This document shows, piece after piece, positions 1-6,372 of a stretch of 7,481 nucleotides of DNA (the stretch's first letter is position 1; each line of letters opens with the position of its first letter). The DNA comes from Cytophagales bacterium (GTDB lineage: Bacteria; Bacteroidota; Bacteroidia; Cytophagales; Cyclobacteriaceae): the NCBI GenBank assembly GCA_020063545.1, contig JAGUUF010000266.1:1-7481 (forward strand), given 5' to 3'. The notes under the pieces were generated by a model, which worked only from the letters and a program-made list of their open reading frames with translations, made no database searches and was not told the DNA's origin. A program made the position numbers and the translations under genes.

Positions 1-860
1 CACGGAACCCCAAAGGTATTTGCATACCGTGATGCCACAACTAATCCTTCCTTTTTCCGGAAAGCATTACGCAACTTTTTGAAATGCACTTCCTCCAGAA
101 AGGGCTGATCGCATACCGAGAGAATAACCGCTGCGGCACCCGGAAACTTCTTTTCAACAACCTGTAAACCGGCTTTTATTGAACTGCCGATACCATTTTG
201 CCAGTCGGCATGCATACAAAAGTGTACGGGCAGGTCGTGAAGATTTTTTTGCACGAGATCAGCCTGTGAGCCCAACACCACCACCACCGGACCTGTATTG
301 CTTTCAACCGCCTGCCGGGTTATTCGGTGAATGAGAGTTTCGCCCTCTATTTCCAGCAGTTGTTTGGGTTGGCCAAGCCGGGAGGATGAGCCTGCTGCGA
401 GGATGATGATGGGTATAACAGGTGACTCACCCCCGTCCTCACTGCGTTCGGACACCCCCTCTCTACTTTGTAGAGAGGGGGTTGGGGGGAGAGTCGTCTG
501 AATTCCATTCATCAACTTTCGCAATACCCCGTCAACATCCTTCAACTCTTCATTTTTTATCCGGATTACCCGCATGCGCAAATCGCGCAGGATGGCATCC
601 CTGTTTTTATCATAGTGTTGTTGAAATTCATGAATCGGTCCGTCCACTTCAATGACCAGGCGAAGTTCGGCACAGTAGAAATCGGCAATGAAAAAGCGGA
701 AGCCGCCCCTGTGCTTGTCGTACACAATGGGGTGCTGCCGTAAAAATTTCAGGTTTTTAAACTTCCGGTTGCGCAGGCTTTCCCACAGCAGGGCCTCTTC
801 GCGTGTTTGCTTTCTTCGTAGTTCACGGGCGAGGCGGGTTATTTCATTGGTCCGGGTCAT
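1..860 (-). CDS. DUF559 (Vsr-like nuclease fold) domain fused in frame to MocA-type molybdenum cofactor cytidylyltransferase, C-terminus cut by window edge
   Basis: Translating the minus strand from ATG 860-858 gives one open frame of about 286 codons to base 1, with no stop. Residues 1-115 match DUF559: an N-terminal RELRRKQTREEALLWESLR helix, then FIADFYC (D60) and VIEVDGPIHE (E71, D73), the PD-(D/E)XK-like core. Residues 122-146 are a low-complexity linker encoded by a palindromic repeat. From residue 148 a MobA-like NTP transferase begins: IILAAGSSSRLGQPKQLL (nucleotide-binding loop, 152-169), GIGSS (223-227) and CDQPF (250-254), typical of MocA, which turns Mo-molybdopterin plus CTP into MCD for xanthine-oxidase-family enzymes. 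About 139 residues of a usual ~200-residue domain are visible. The ATG lies 5 bases after the xdhC stop, so it is the last gene seen in the hydroxylase operon. MocA alone could start at ATG 512 or GTG 455, both in frame; no start codon lies nearer the domain. Domain calls are strong; whether one fused protein is made is inference. Confidence 0.8.
   Translation of the reverse strand, partial: MTRTNEITRLARELRRKQTREEALLWESLRNRKFKNLKFLRQHPIVYDKHRGGFRFFIADFYCAELRLVIEVDGPIHEFQQHYDKNRDAILRDLRMRVIRIKNEELKDVDGVLRKLMNGIQTTLPPTPSLQSREGVSERSEDGGESPVIPIIILAAGSSSRLGQPKQLLEIEGETLIHRITRQAVESNTGPVVVVLGSQADLVQKNLHDLPVHFCMHADWQNGIGSSIKAGLQVVEKKFPGAAAVILSVCDQPFLEEVHFKKLRNAFRKKEGLVVASRYANTFGVP
424..495. repeat. 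72-bp palindromic repeat-like element inside the DUF559-MocA coding frame
   Basis: The inner arms 455-466 (CCCCCTCTCTAC) and 470-481 (GTAGAGAGGGGG) are a perfect 12-bp inverted repeat around a TTT loop. The outer arms 424-434 and 485-495 pair over 11 bp with one mismatch (429/490). Between the left outer and inner arms, GTCC (435-438) and GGAC (450-453) can form a small side hairpin. The span is 72 bp, a multiple of three, and read on the minus strand it gives the Pro/Ser/Glu/Gly-rich linker of the fusion protein. I recall that short G/C-tract palindromes of this CCCCTCTC...GAGAGGGG form are dispersed in Bacteroidota genomes and often sit near DUF559 genes; that is memory, not a search. No second copy is present in this window. 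There is no U tract, so it is not a standard intrinsic terminator. Confidence 0.75.
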
Positions 861-865
861 TCAAC

Positions 866-2050
866 TTAGCGCCCTGAAGTTTTATGTTTGCCGGGTTGAA
901 CCGTAGCGGAGTCTTGCAGAAACACCTGCTTAAAAATCTGGTCGCTCTTCGTATCGCGATGGTGTATCGGGCTGCTGCGGTACTTCAAAAAACCGCCTGA
1001 ACGGTTGGTAAATTTGCTTTGAATTTCGGCAACGATGGATACGGCAATTTCATCGGGAGTTTCCGCCCCGATGTCCAGCCCGATGGGGGCGTGTATCCGG
1101 TGCAGATCGTCAGCGGTTAAAACGATTCCCTCTTTGTTGAACTCCTCCAGCATTTTATCGAACCGTTTGCGCGGACCAAGTAGCCCGATATAGGGTGATT
1201 CTGTTTTTAGCAGTTTCTTCAGTACATCCCGGTCGTACTCGTAGTTGTGTGACATCAGCACACATGCCGTGTATGGGGTAATGGTAAAATCACGGTCAAT
1301 AAATTCGCGCTGGCAAAGCGAAAGTTTATCTGCTTTCGGAAAGAACAGCGGGGCAATATGGGCAACACATTCATCAGTTACCTGTACGCTCCAGCCCAGC
1401 GATTTGGCCAACTCGCTTACAGGCCGCGCATCGAAACCACCCCCGAAAAGGATAAGCGAAACAGCAGGCTGGATGAGTTCAATGAAAATATCGGTATCTC
1501 CGTAGGTTTTTACCCGGCTGGAAAGTTTCGTTGCCAAATCCAGTAAATCCTGCTTAACGGCAATGGCTGTTTCATTGTCGAAGGTACTAAACAGTATTTC
1601 ACCCTGTCCATCCACCAGCAGTTTGCAGCCTGCCAATTTTCCGTTACAGGCTGTTGCCAGGAAAACGGGTTGATTGTGGCTCACAATCTTTTCAAAAAGC
1701 ATAATCGGGTTAACGGGTGATGCCGGTTCGATGGGTTCAATCAGCACATCAATAACTCCGTTACATCCTAACCCGATACCGAGGTTCTGGTTGCTTTCCT
1801 CGCGCGTGTCATAGGTAACGGTTATGGGCTTGTTTTCCATCATTACCTGCCGGGCCTTGCGTAAAGCATCACCCTCCAGGCAGCCACCACTTATGGAGCC
1901 TACCCAGTTGCCGTCATCGGTAATGAGCATGCGCGCCCCCGGGCTGCGGTACGATGAGCCGTGAACGCGCACCACGGTAGCCAGTGCAGCTTTGCGTTTA
2001 GAGAAATCAGTTTTTTCAAACGCCTCGAGTATCGTTTTTAATTCCTTCAT
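866..2050 (-). CDS. xdhC: XdhC/CoxI family molybdenum hydroxylase maturation factor
   Basis: XdhC proteins bind the molybdenum cofactor, support its sulfuration and deliver it to xanthine-oxidase-family apoenzymes in the cytoplasm. The 394-residue product has both family domains. The N-terminal XdhC_CoxI domain shows GSSYRSPGARML (31-42), SGGCLEG (54-60) and LGCNGVIDVLIEP (94-106). The C-terminal Rossmann-like domain shows LILFGGGFDARPVSELA (199-215), a conserved MSHNYEYD (266-273), GLLGPRKR (289-296) and HAPIGLDIGAETPDEIAVSI (320-339). It lies 40 bases after the iorB-like gene and 5 bases before the DUF559-MocA start, so co-transcription is very likely. Homologues I remember tend to end near a GP-IH motif, matched here by SSPIH (359-363). 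The remaining ~30 residues are an unfamiliar tail next to the DUF559 insertion point. The ATG at 2050 is the only sensible start, because the N-terminal domain begins directly after it. Confidence 0.93.
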   Translation of the reverse strand: MKELKTILEAFEKTDFSKRKAALATVVRVHGSSYRSPGARMLITDDGNWVGSISGGCLEGDALRKARQVMMENKPITVTYDTREESNQNLGIGLGCNGVIDVLIEPIEPASPVNPIMLFEKIVSHNQPVFLATACNGKLAGCKLLVDGQGEILFSTFDNETAIAVKQDLLDLATKLSSRVKTYGDTDIFIELIQPAVSLILFGGGFDARPVSELAKSLGWSVQVTDECVAHIAPLFFPKADKLSLCQREFIDRDFTITPYTACVLMSHNYEYDRDVLKKLLKTESPYIGLLGPRKRFDKMLEEFNKEGIVLTADDLHRIHAPIGLDIGAETPDEIAVSIVAEIQSKFTNRSGGFLKYRSSPIHHRDTKSDQIFKQVFLQDSATVQPGKHKTSGR

Positions 2051-2090
2051 TCAGCCACCTGTATTACCAACCTATGGAAACTTTATTGCC

Positions 2091-4292
2091 TTACATCGGG
2101 CTAATCGTCATTTCTTCCTTGTAAAACGGTTGAGTGGTTAAGCGCTTACCTGTTGCCGCGTACAACGCATTAGCCAATGCGGCACCCGCTGGGGGCAAAC
2201 CTGGTTCGCCCAAGCCGGTCGGATCAACTCCGTTTTCAACAAAGAAGCATTCGATTTCAAGCGGGGCTTCGCTGTTGCGGATAAGTTTGTAGTTATGAAA
2301 GTTGGTTTGGTCGGGTTTGCCATCGGTAAACGTCATCTCGCTGTACAGCGTATGGCCGAGGCCATCCACGATACCCCCCTCCAGTTGGTTCTTTGCGCCT
2401 TCTGGGTTCACCACAATGCCGCAATCCACTGCGCACCAAACTTTCTGGATAACGGGCTTTGAGTTCTTCATTACAATATCCAGCACCTGTGCTACATAAC
2501 TGTTGTGGCAGAAGTAGGCTGATACACCACGGTGCACGCCATTTTTCTTTTCTCCCCATCCTGATTTTTCTTTCACCAGTTTCAGCACACCGGCATAGCG
2601 TGCCGGGTCGTAATCGTTGTTCTGGCCTACCGGATTTGTGGCAGCCCGCTCAAGCAGTTCTAGGCGAAAATCAATCGGGTCTTTGCCAAGGGCTTCGGCC
2701 ACTTCATCGAGAAAGCACTGCTCGGCAATGGCCATAAAATTGGAGCGTGGCGCACGCCAGGCCCCTGTTGATATGTTGGATTCCAACGCGTGGTTTTCCA
2801 CCAGGTAGTTATCAACGGCACCTGCCGGGAACCGGTTGGCAAATACCGGGCTCTCGTGGATACCCGCTCCCCTTATTTTAATGCCAACCAGGTTGTTGTT
2901 TTTGTCGATGGCGGCCTGGTATTTTACTTTATAGGCAGGCCGGTATGTGCCCTGCGTCATGTCGTCTTCGCGGGTGTACACCACTTTAACCGGGGCATTA
3001 ATCTTTTTGGAAATAACAGCGGCTTCCAGGCCGAAGTGACCGTACAACCTTCGGCCGAAACCACCTCCCTGGCGGGTCATGTTAATGGTAACTTTGTCTT
3101 CAGGCAAACCGATAACAGATGAAACTGTTTTCCGTAAAAATTCCGGGGTTTGTATCGGGCCGATCAACTCTGCTCCATCGGCTGTAACATGCGCAAAAAA
3201 ATTCATAGGTTCCATAGTGTTGTGCGAGAGGAAGGGAGCGGAGTAGGTGCGCTCAATAACTTTTGCTGCTTTTTTAAATGCCTCATCCGGGTTACCGTCT
3301 TTGCGCGCAGGCGTATCGGCTTTCTTTTCCAGCAACTCTGAAAGCGCTTTGTTATAACTGCCGGTACTCATGGGTGCGCTTACAGTTTCCCATTCAATGT
3401 TAAGTGCTTTCTTTGCCTGCATTACATTCCAGGTGTTATCGCCAACAATCACGACCAGTTCTTTAAAGGCGTTCACATCCGACCACTGGGCTTCGATACC
3501 GTCCGGCAATGTGGTGATGATGAAAACATCTTTAATGCCGGGCATACTTCGTGCTGCGGAATCATCAACCGATTTTGGCCGCATGCCAAACGCGGGCGCA
3601 TGAACGATCATGGCGATGAGCATGCCTTCGCGCTGCACATCAAGGCCGAACAACGGCTCGCCTTTGATTACTTTTTTACCGTCAACATTTTTTGTGGCTT
3701 TGCCGATGATTTTAAAATCTTTCGGATCCTTCAACGGTATTTCTTCAGGAACAGCCACCGAAACTGCCTGCGAGGCTACTTCGCCATAGCCCACGCTTTT
3801 TCCGGAAGTGTGTTTGATAATACCTTTGTCGGTAGTGAGTTCAGCCACCGAAACCTGCCATTGTTTGGCAGCGGCCTCCATCAGCATGCGCCTGGCCGAA
3901 GCCCCTGCGATGCGCAGCGATTTCCATCCCTGCCGTAGAGACTGGCTGCCGCCTGCCAGTTGGCGTGTATACTTTACTGTATTAAGCGGTGCCTGTTCTA
4001 CCAGCACATTGGCCCAGTCAACATCCAGTTCTTCGGCAACAATCATCGGCATGGAGGTTTTTACGTTCTGGCCGATTTCTGGATTGGGTGAGTAAATGGT
4101 TACTACCCCGTTGTTTCCGATCTTAAGAAAAGCATTTATATCAAACCATTCATCGGGCATGGCCAGCCCGGCTTTTTCCTGCGAAGGTGCGCACGACATC
4201 AGCCAGTTAAAACCGATCATGATTCCACCGCCAGCTGCTGCGGATACTTTTAAGAATGACCGTCTGTTATAGTGTGTTTTAATAATTTCCAT
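2091..4292 (-). CDS. iorB: Molybdopterin-binding large subunit of an IorB-type (xanthine oxidase family) hydroxylase, Tat-exported predicted lipoprotein
   Basis: This is the catalytic subunit of a molybdenum hydroxylase; the family oxidises N-heterocycles or aldehydes using water-derived oxygen. The substrate cannot be read from sequence. The 733-residue length fits the IorB group. The N-terminus carries a twin-arginine motif NRRSFLK (9-15), a Gly/Ala-rich hydrophobic stretch (18-32) and a lipobox LMSC (31-34, Cys34), so a Tat-exported lipoprotein is predicted. Family motifs include IGQNVKTSMPMIVAEEL (73-89), SHNTMEPMN (356-364), the GGGFGRR molybdopterin loop (409-415), GAWRAPR (510-516), DCGIVVNPEGAKNQLEGG (623-640) and GLGEPGLPPAGAALANAL (693-710), in which Glu696 is the expected catalytic base. 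The [2Fe-2S] partner gene ends 36 bases upstream and xdhC follows. Iso-family names such as aldehyde dehydrogenase subunit are also possible; iorB is by similarity of architecture. Confidence 0.92.
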   Translation of the reverse strand: MEIIKTHYNRRSFLKVSAAAGGGIMIGFNWLMSCAPSQEKAGLAMPDEWFDINAFLKIGNNGVVTIYSPNPEIGQNVKTSMPMIVAEELDVDWANVLVEQAPLNTVKYTRQLAGGSQSLRQGWKSLRIAGASARRMLMEAAAKQWQVSVAELTTDKGIIKHTSGKSVGYGEVASQAVSVAVPEEIPLKDPKDFKIIGKATKNVDGKKVIKGEPLFGLDVQREGMLIAMIVHAPAFGMRPKSVDDSAARSMPGIKDVFIITTLPDGIEAQWSDVNAFKELVVIVGDNTWNVMQAKKALNIEWETVSAPMSTGSYNKALSELLEKKADTPARKDGNPDEAFKKAAKVIERTYSAPFLSHNTMEPMNFFAHVTADGAELIGPIQTPEFLRKTVSSVIGLPEDKVTINMTRQGGGFGRRLYGHFGLEAAVISKKINAPVKVVYTREDDMTQGTYRPAYKVKYQAAIDKNNNLVGIKIRGAGIHESPVFANRFPAGAVDNYLVENHALESNISTGAWRAPRSNFMAIAEQCFLDEVAEALGKDPIDFRLELLERAATNPVGQNNDYDPARYAGVLKLVKEKSGWGEKKNGVHRGVSAYFCHNSYVAQVLDIVMKNSKPVIQKVWCAVDCGIVVNPEGAKNQLEGGIVDGLGHTLYSEMTFTDGKPDQTNFHNYKLIRNSEAPLEIECFFVENGVDPTGLGEPGLPPAGAALANALYAATGKRLTTQPFYKEEMTISPM

Positions 4293-4328
4293 AGTGAAGC
4301 GTTTTTTCGGTTTACAATCAGAACCTGT

Positions 4329-4787
4329 TTATTTCATGGCTGCGGCTTTTTTTATCGCTTCGCGAATGCGCAGGTACGTGCCGCACCGGCAGATGTTGCC
4401 GTTCATGGCATTGTAGATGTCCTCATCGCCCGGATTAGGATTTTTGCTGAGCAACGCTGCAGCCGACATAATCTGGCCGGCCTGGCAATAGCCGCACTGC
4501 ATCACATCCACTTCTTCCCACGCTTTTTGAACAGGGTGGTCACCGTTTTTCGATAAGCCTTCAATGGTAACCACCTCGCCATCGCCCACCGCGGAAAGGG
4601 GCAGGGAACAGGAGCGGACAGCCTCGCCATTCAGGTGAACGGTGCAGGCACCGCATTGGGCAATGCCGCAGCCGTACTTGGTACCGGTAAGGCCGAGCAG
4701 GTCGCGCAGGGCCCACAACAGGGGCATGGACGGGTCGGCCTCAAGCGAATACGTTTTTTTGTTGATTTTCAGTTTAAATGTTGCCAT
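4329..4787 (-). CDS. iorA: [2Fe-2S]-binding small subunit of the molybdenum hydroxylase (IorA-type)
   Basis: This subunit passes electrons from the molybdenum centre through two [2Fe-2S] clusters. The 152-residue protein has a plant-ferredoxin-like N-terminal domain with KYGCGIAQCGACTVHLNGE (cluster ligands C40, C45, C48 and C60) and a C-terminal helical domain with QCGYCQAGQIM (C98, C101) and NICRCGTYLRIR (C133, C135). The start at 4787 was chosen because MATFKLKINKKTYSLEADPS opens the ferredoxin fold directly. An ATG 90 bases further upstream would add a 30-residue stretch without family character. There is no signal peptide, so export would be by riding on the Tat-bearing large subunit, as known for this family. 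It is the first gene of the operon, with the divergent DUF2141 gene 127 bases away. No dedicated cytochrome subunit gene follows in the operon. Confidence 0.94.
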   Translation of the reverse strand: MATFKLKINKKTYSLEADPSMPLLWALRDLLGLTGTKYGCGIAQCGACTVHLNGEAVRSCSLPLSAVGDGEVVTIEGLSKNGDHPVQKAWEEVDVMQCGYCQAGQIMSAAALLSKNPNPGDEDIYNAMNGNICRCGTYLRIREAIKKAAAMK

Positions 4788-4914
4788 GGCAGGTAAATGA
4801 TTTTTCCCGGAAGTGATGAAAGTTACGAAATTGCCCGTTTCCCGGTTTGTAAAACTTTTGTTACCGATTGCAGGCAATAGGAATGGTTTTATTTAATGCT
4901 AAACGGCTGATTGC
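4788..4914. promoter_or_regulatory. Divergent intergenic region with putative promoters for iorA and the DUF2141 gene
   Basis: This 127-base AT-richer gap separates two genes that point away from each other, so it must hold any promoter for the hydroxylase operon and for DUF2141. Compared with the Bacteroidota sigma pattern (TTTG, about 19 bases, TAnnTTTG), the minus strand has TAACTTTC at 4825-4818, a 7-of-8 match to the -7 element about 30 bases before the iorA ATG, but no clear TTTG at the right distance. On the plus strand TTTG (4857-4860) is followed 17 bases later by TAGGAATG (4878-4885), a weak match. No strong operator-like palindrome is visible. The location is secure; the individual boxes are tentative. 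Confidence 0.4.
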
Positions 4915-5325
4915 ATGAGAGTTTGGTTCATGATGTTCGGTTTGCTGGGGTTAGGCTTACAGGCCTTTACCCAGCATAAACTTGAAATAACCCTAGCCGA
5001 TATACAGGTGGTTAAGGGTTCGGTAAGGCTGGCACTTTACAGCACACCGGAAGATTTTATGAAAAAGCACAAGGCGGTACGCGAGGTGGCCGTTACCGGT
5101 AATACCGTAACGGTGGTTTTCGAAAACCTGGAAGCAGGCGAGTATGCGATTAGTTGTTACCACGATGTGAACAACAACAAAAAACTCGACTCAAACTTTA
5201 TCGGCATCCCCCGTGAGCCTTACGGATTTTCCAACAACGCAAGGGGTACATTTGGCCCGCCCGGGTTCGAGGATGCCCGGTTTACCGTACCGGGCACTAT
5301 GCAGATAACTATCCGGTTGAAATAA
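4915..5325 (+). CDS. DUF2141 domain-containing exported protein
   Basis: The 136-residue product has a short hydrophobic N-terminal signal (about 3-18, MFGLLGLGLQAF) followed by a small beta-rich domain. Its second half is characteristic of DUF2141: CYHDVNNNKKLDSNFIGIP (81-99), then REPYGFSNNARGTFGPPGF (100-118) and EDARFTV. Members are small exported Bacteroidota and proteobacterial proteins; no biochemical role is established that I know of. The acidic/Asn-rich DVNNNKKLD segment resembles a divalent-cation loop, which is only suggestive. It is the only plus-strand gene in the window, divergent from the hydroxylase operon and converging on the cytochrome c gene with a 2-base gap. A slightly later in-frame ATG (residue 6 or 7) could also serve as start. 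A link to the neighbouring hydroxylase is not supported beyond adjacency. Confidence 0.88.
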   Translation: MRVWFMMFGLLGLGLQAFTQHKLEITLADIQVVKGSVRLALYSTPEDFMKKHKAVREVAVTGNTVTVVFENLEAGEYAISCYHDVNNNKKLDSNFIGIPREPYGFSNNARGTFGPPGFEDARFTVPGTMQITIRLK

Positions 5326-5327
5326 AG

Positions 5328-5741
5328 TTACGGGCAGTTGCGTAAAACACGGCTTACCTCCGAAACATCAACAAGTCCGCGCTGGTGTTCCCAGGTGTTG
5401 TAAATGTAGGTGGCAATCTCGGCTATTTCCAGGTCGGTAAGCGCAGGAATGCCCGGCATAGGTTGGTTGTACTCTTTTCCGTTCACCATTAATTTTCCGT
5501 CAATTCCATTTTTCATCAGGCAAATAACCGATTCGAAATTTGTATTCATGTAATCGGACTGATGAAGTGGAGGATACACCCTGCCGAGCCCGGTGCCGTT
5601 GGGTTGGTGGCAGTTGCTGCAGTGTTTGGTATAGAGTTGTTTGCCCTGGTTGTAGTAGTTAGTGAACTTATTTTTATTCTGTGCTTGCTCACAGCTTAGC
5701 AGGGCGATGAAAGCCAACAGCAACAGGTAACTAATCCGCAT
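5328..5741 (-). CDS. Small class I cytochrome c, predicted lipoprotein
   Basis: The 137-residue product starts with a lipoprotein signal (hydrophobic 4-15, lipobox LLSC with Cys17). It then has a single c-type heme motif CSNCH (41-45), preceded by the typical GKQLYTKH helix. The sixth heme ligand is probably Met95 in QPMPGIPALTD, followed by a C-terminal EIAEIATYIYNTW helix (105-117) as in cytochrome c6/caa3-type domains. It should shuttle or relay electrons on the periplasmic side of a membrane. Its start lies inside the end of the SCO gene (11-base overlap), so the two are translationally coupled and probably work together. A C-terminal extension (RGLVDVSEVSRVLRNCP) ends with an extra cysteine whose role is unknown. 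Its stop codon is 2 bases from the stop of the convergent DUF2141 gene. Confidence 0.92.
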   Translation of the reverse strand: MRISYLLLLAFIALLSCEQAQNKNKFTNYYNQGKQLYTKHCSNCHQPNGTGLGRVYPPLHQSDYMNTNFESVICLMKNGIDGKLMVNGKEYNQPMPGIPALTDLEIAEIATYIYNTWEHQRGLVDVSEVSRVLRNCP

Positions 5742-6372
5742 ACTCCTGCCTCAGTTTTTTAATATCCTTAATCAGCCGGTTCACATCTTCCTCTACGGTG
5801 CCATCGTACTTACCGCGGATTCTCCGTTCCTTATCAATAAGCAAGAAGGCACCGCTGTGGATAAACCCATCGGGTTCAGTTTTATCCACCATGGCCGTAG
5901 CGAAATAGCTGGTTTGGGCGATGTCGTAAATCTTATCCTGTTCACCGGTTACAAAATGCCACTTTGTGCTGCTTACGCCCAACCGCTCGGCAAAGTCGTG
6001 CAGGCGGGCTACATCATCGTGCTCGGGGTCAATGGTGTGCGACAAGATGAGTACATCGGGCATGGCTTGGATGGAATCGTACACGCGCAGCATCTGGGTT
6101 TTCATTTTCGGGCAAATGGTGCGGCAGGAGGTGAAGAAAAAATCGGCCACATAGATTTTACCTTCAAAGGTTTTGTTGGTTACCGGCAGGCTGTCCTGGT
6201 TGATGAACTCAAAATCGGCAATGGTGTGGTAAACCGTGTCAACCGCTTTCTGCCCGTTTACTTCGTTTACCACCACTTCGCGGTGGCCGAAGATAGGCAG
6301 CTTACCTTCTTTTTTTGATGAACAGGCAAAGACCGCTATTGTCAGCGCTGCCGCAAAAATTTCTTTTTTCAT
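5731..6372 (-). CDS. SCO1/SenC/PrrC family copper-binding thioredoxin-fold lipoprotein
   Basis: SCO proteins are periplasmic thioredoxin-fold proteins that bind copper and assist assembly of the CuA centre of cytochrome oxidases, or act as thiol reductases. The 213-residue product has a signal with a lipobox-like VFAC (Cys17). The copper/redox motif is FFFTSCRTICPKM with C83 and C87, and the distal ligand is H172 in GFIHSGAF, so all three ligands are present. SHTIDPEHD (111-119) and the IRGKYDGT C-terminal segment are also family features. The residue after the first Cys is Arg rather than the common Pro (CRTIC against CPTIC). It overlaps the upstream MORN gene by 4 bases (ATGA) and the downstream cytochrome c gene by 11 bases. 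No oxidase subunit gene is present in the window. Confidence 0.94.
   Translation of the reverse strand: MKKEIFAAALTIAVFACSSKKEGKLPIFGHREVVVNEVNGQKAVDTVYHTIADFEFINQDSLPVTNKTFEGKIYVADFFFTSCRTICPKMKTQMLRVYDSIQAMPDVLILSHTIDPEHDDVARLHDFAERLGVSSTKWHFVTGEQDKIYDIAQTSYFATAMVDKTEPDGFIHSGAFLLIDKERRIRGKYDGTVEEDVNRLIKDIKKLRQEYAD

Noticed and set aside
455..481. Perfect hairpin as an intrinsic transcription terminator for xdhC or DUF559
   Set aside because: It lies within an open coding frame and has no T tract on either strand.
422..655. Plus-strand open frame of 77 codons over the palindrome and DUF559 region
   Set aside because: It is antisense to the DUF559-MocA frame, matches no family, and its sequence is explained by the repeat and the complementary coding strand.
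688..906. Plus-strand 72-codon frame
   Set aside because: Arg/Ser-rich translation antisense to the DUF559 domain and xdhC end; a typical shadow frame.
4788..4877. Longer start for the [2Fe-2S] subunit, adding 30 residues
   Set aside because: The added stretch has no signal peptide or family similarity and would consume most of the divergent intergenic region; the MATFKLKI start fits the family length.
5857..6318. Plus-strand 153-codon frame opposite the SCO gene
   Set aside because: Long but antisense to a gene with clear CxxxC/His motifs; no recognisable domain in the translation.
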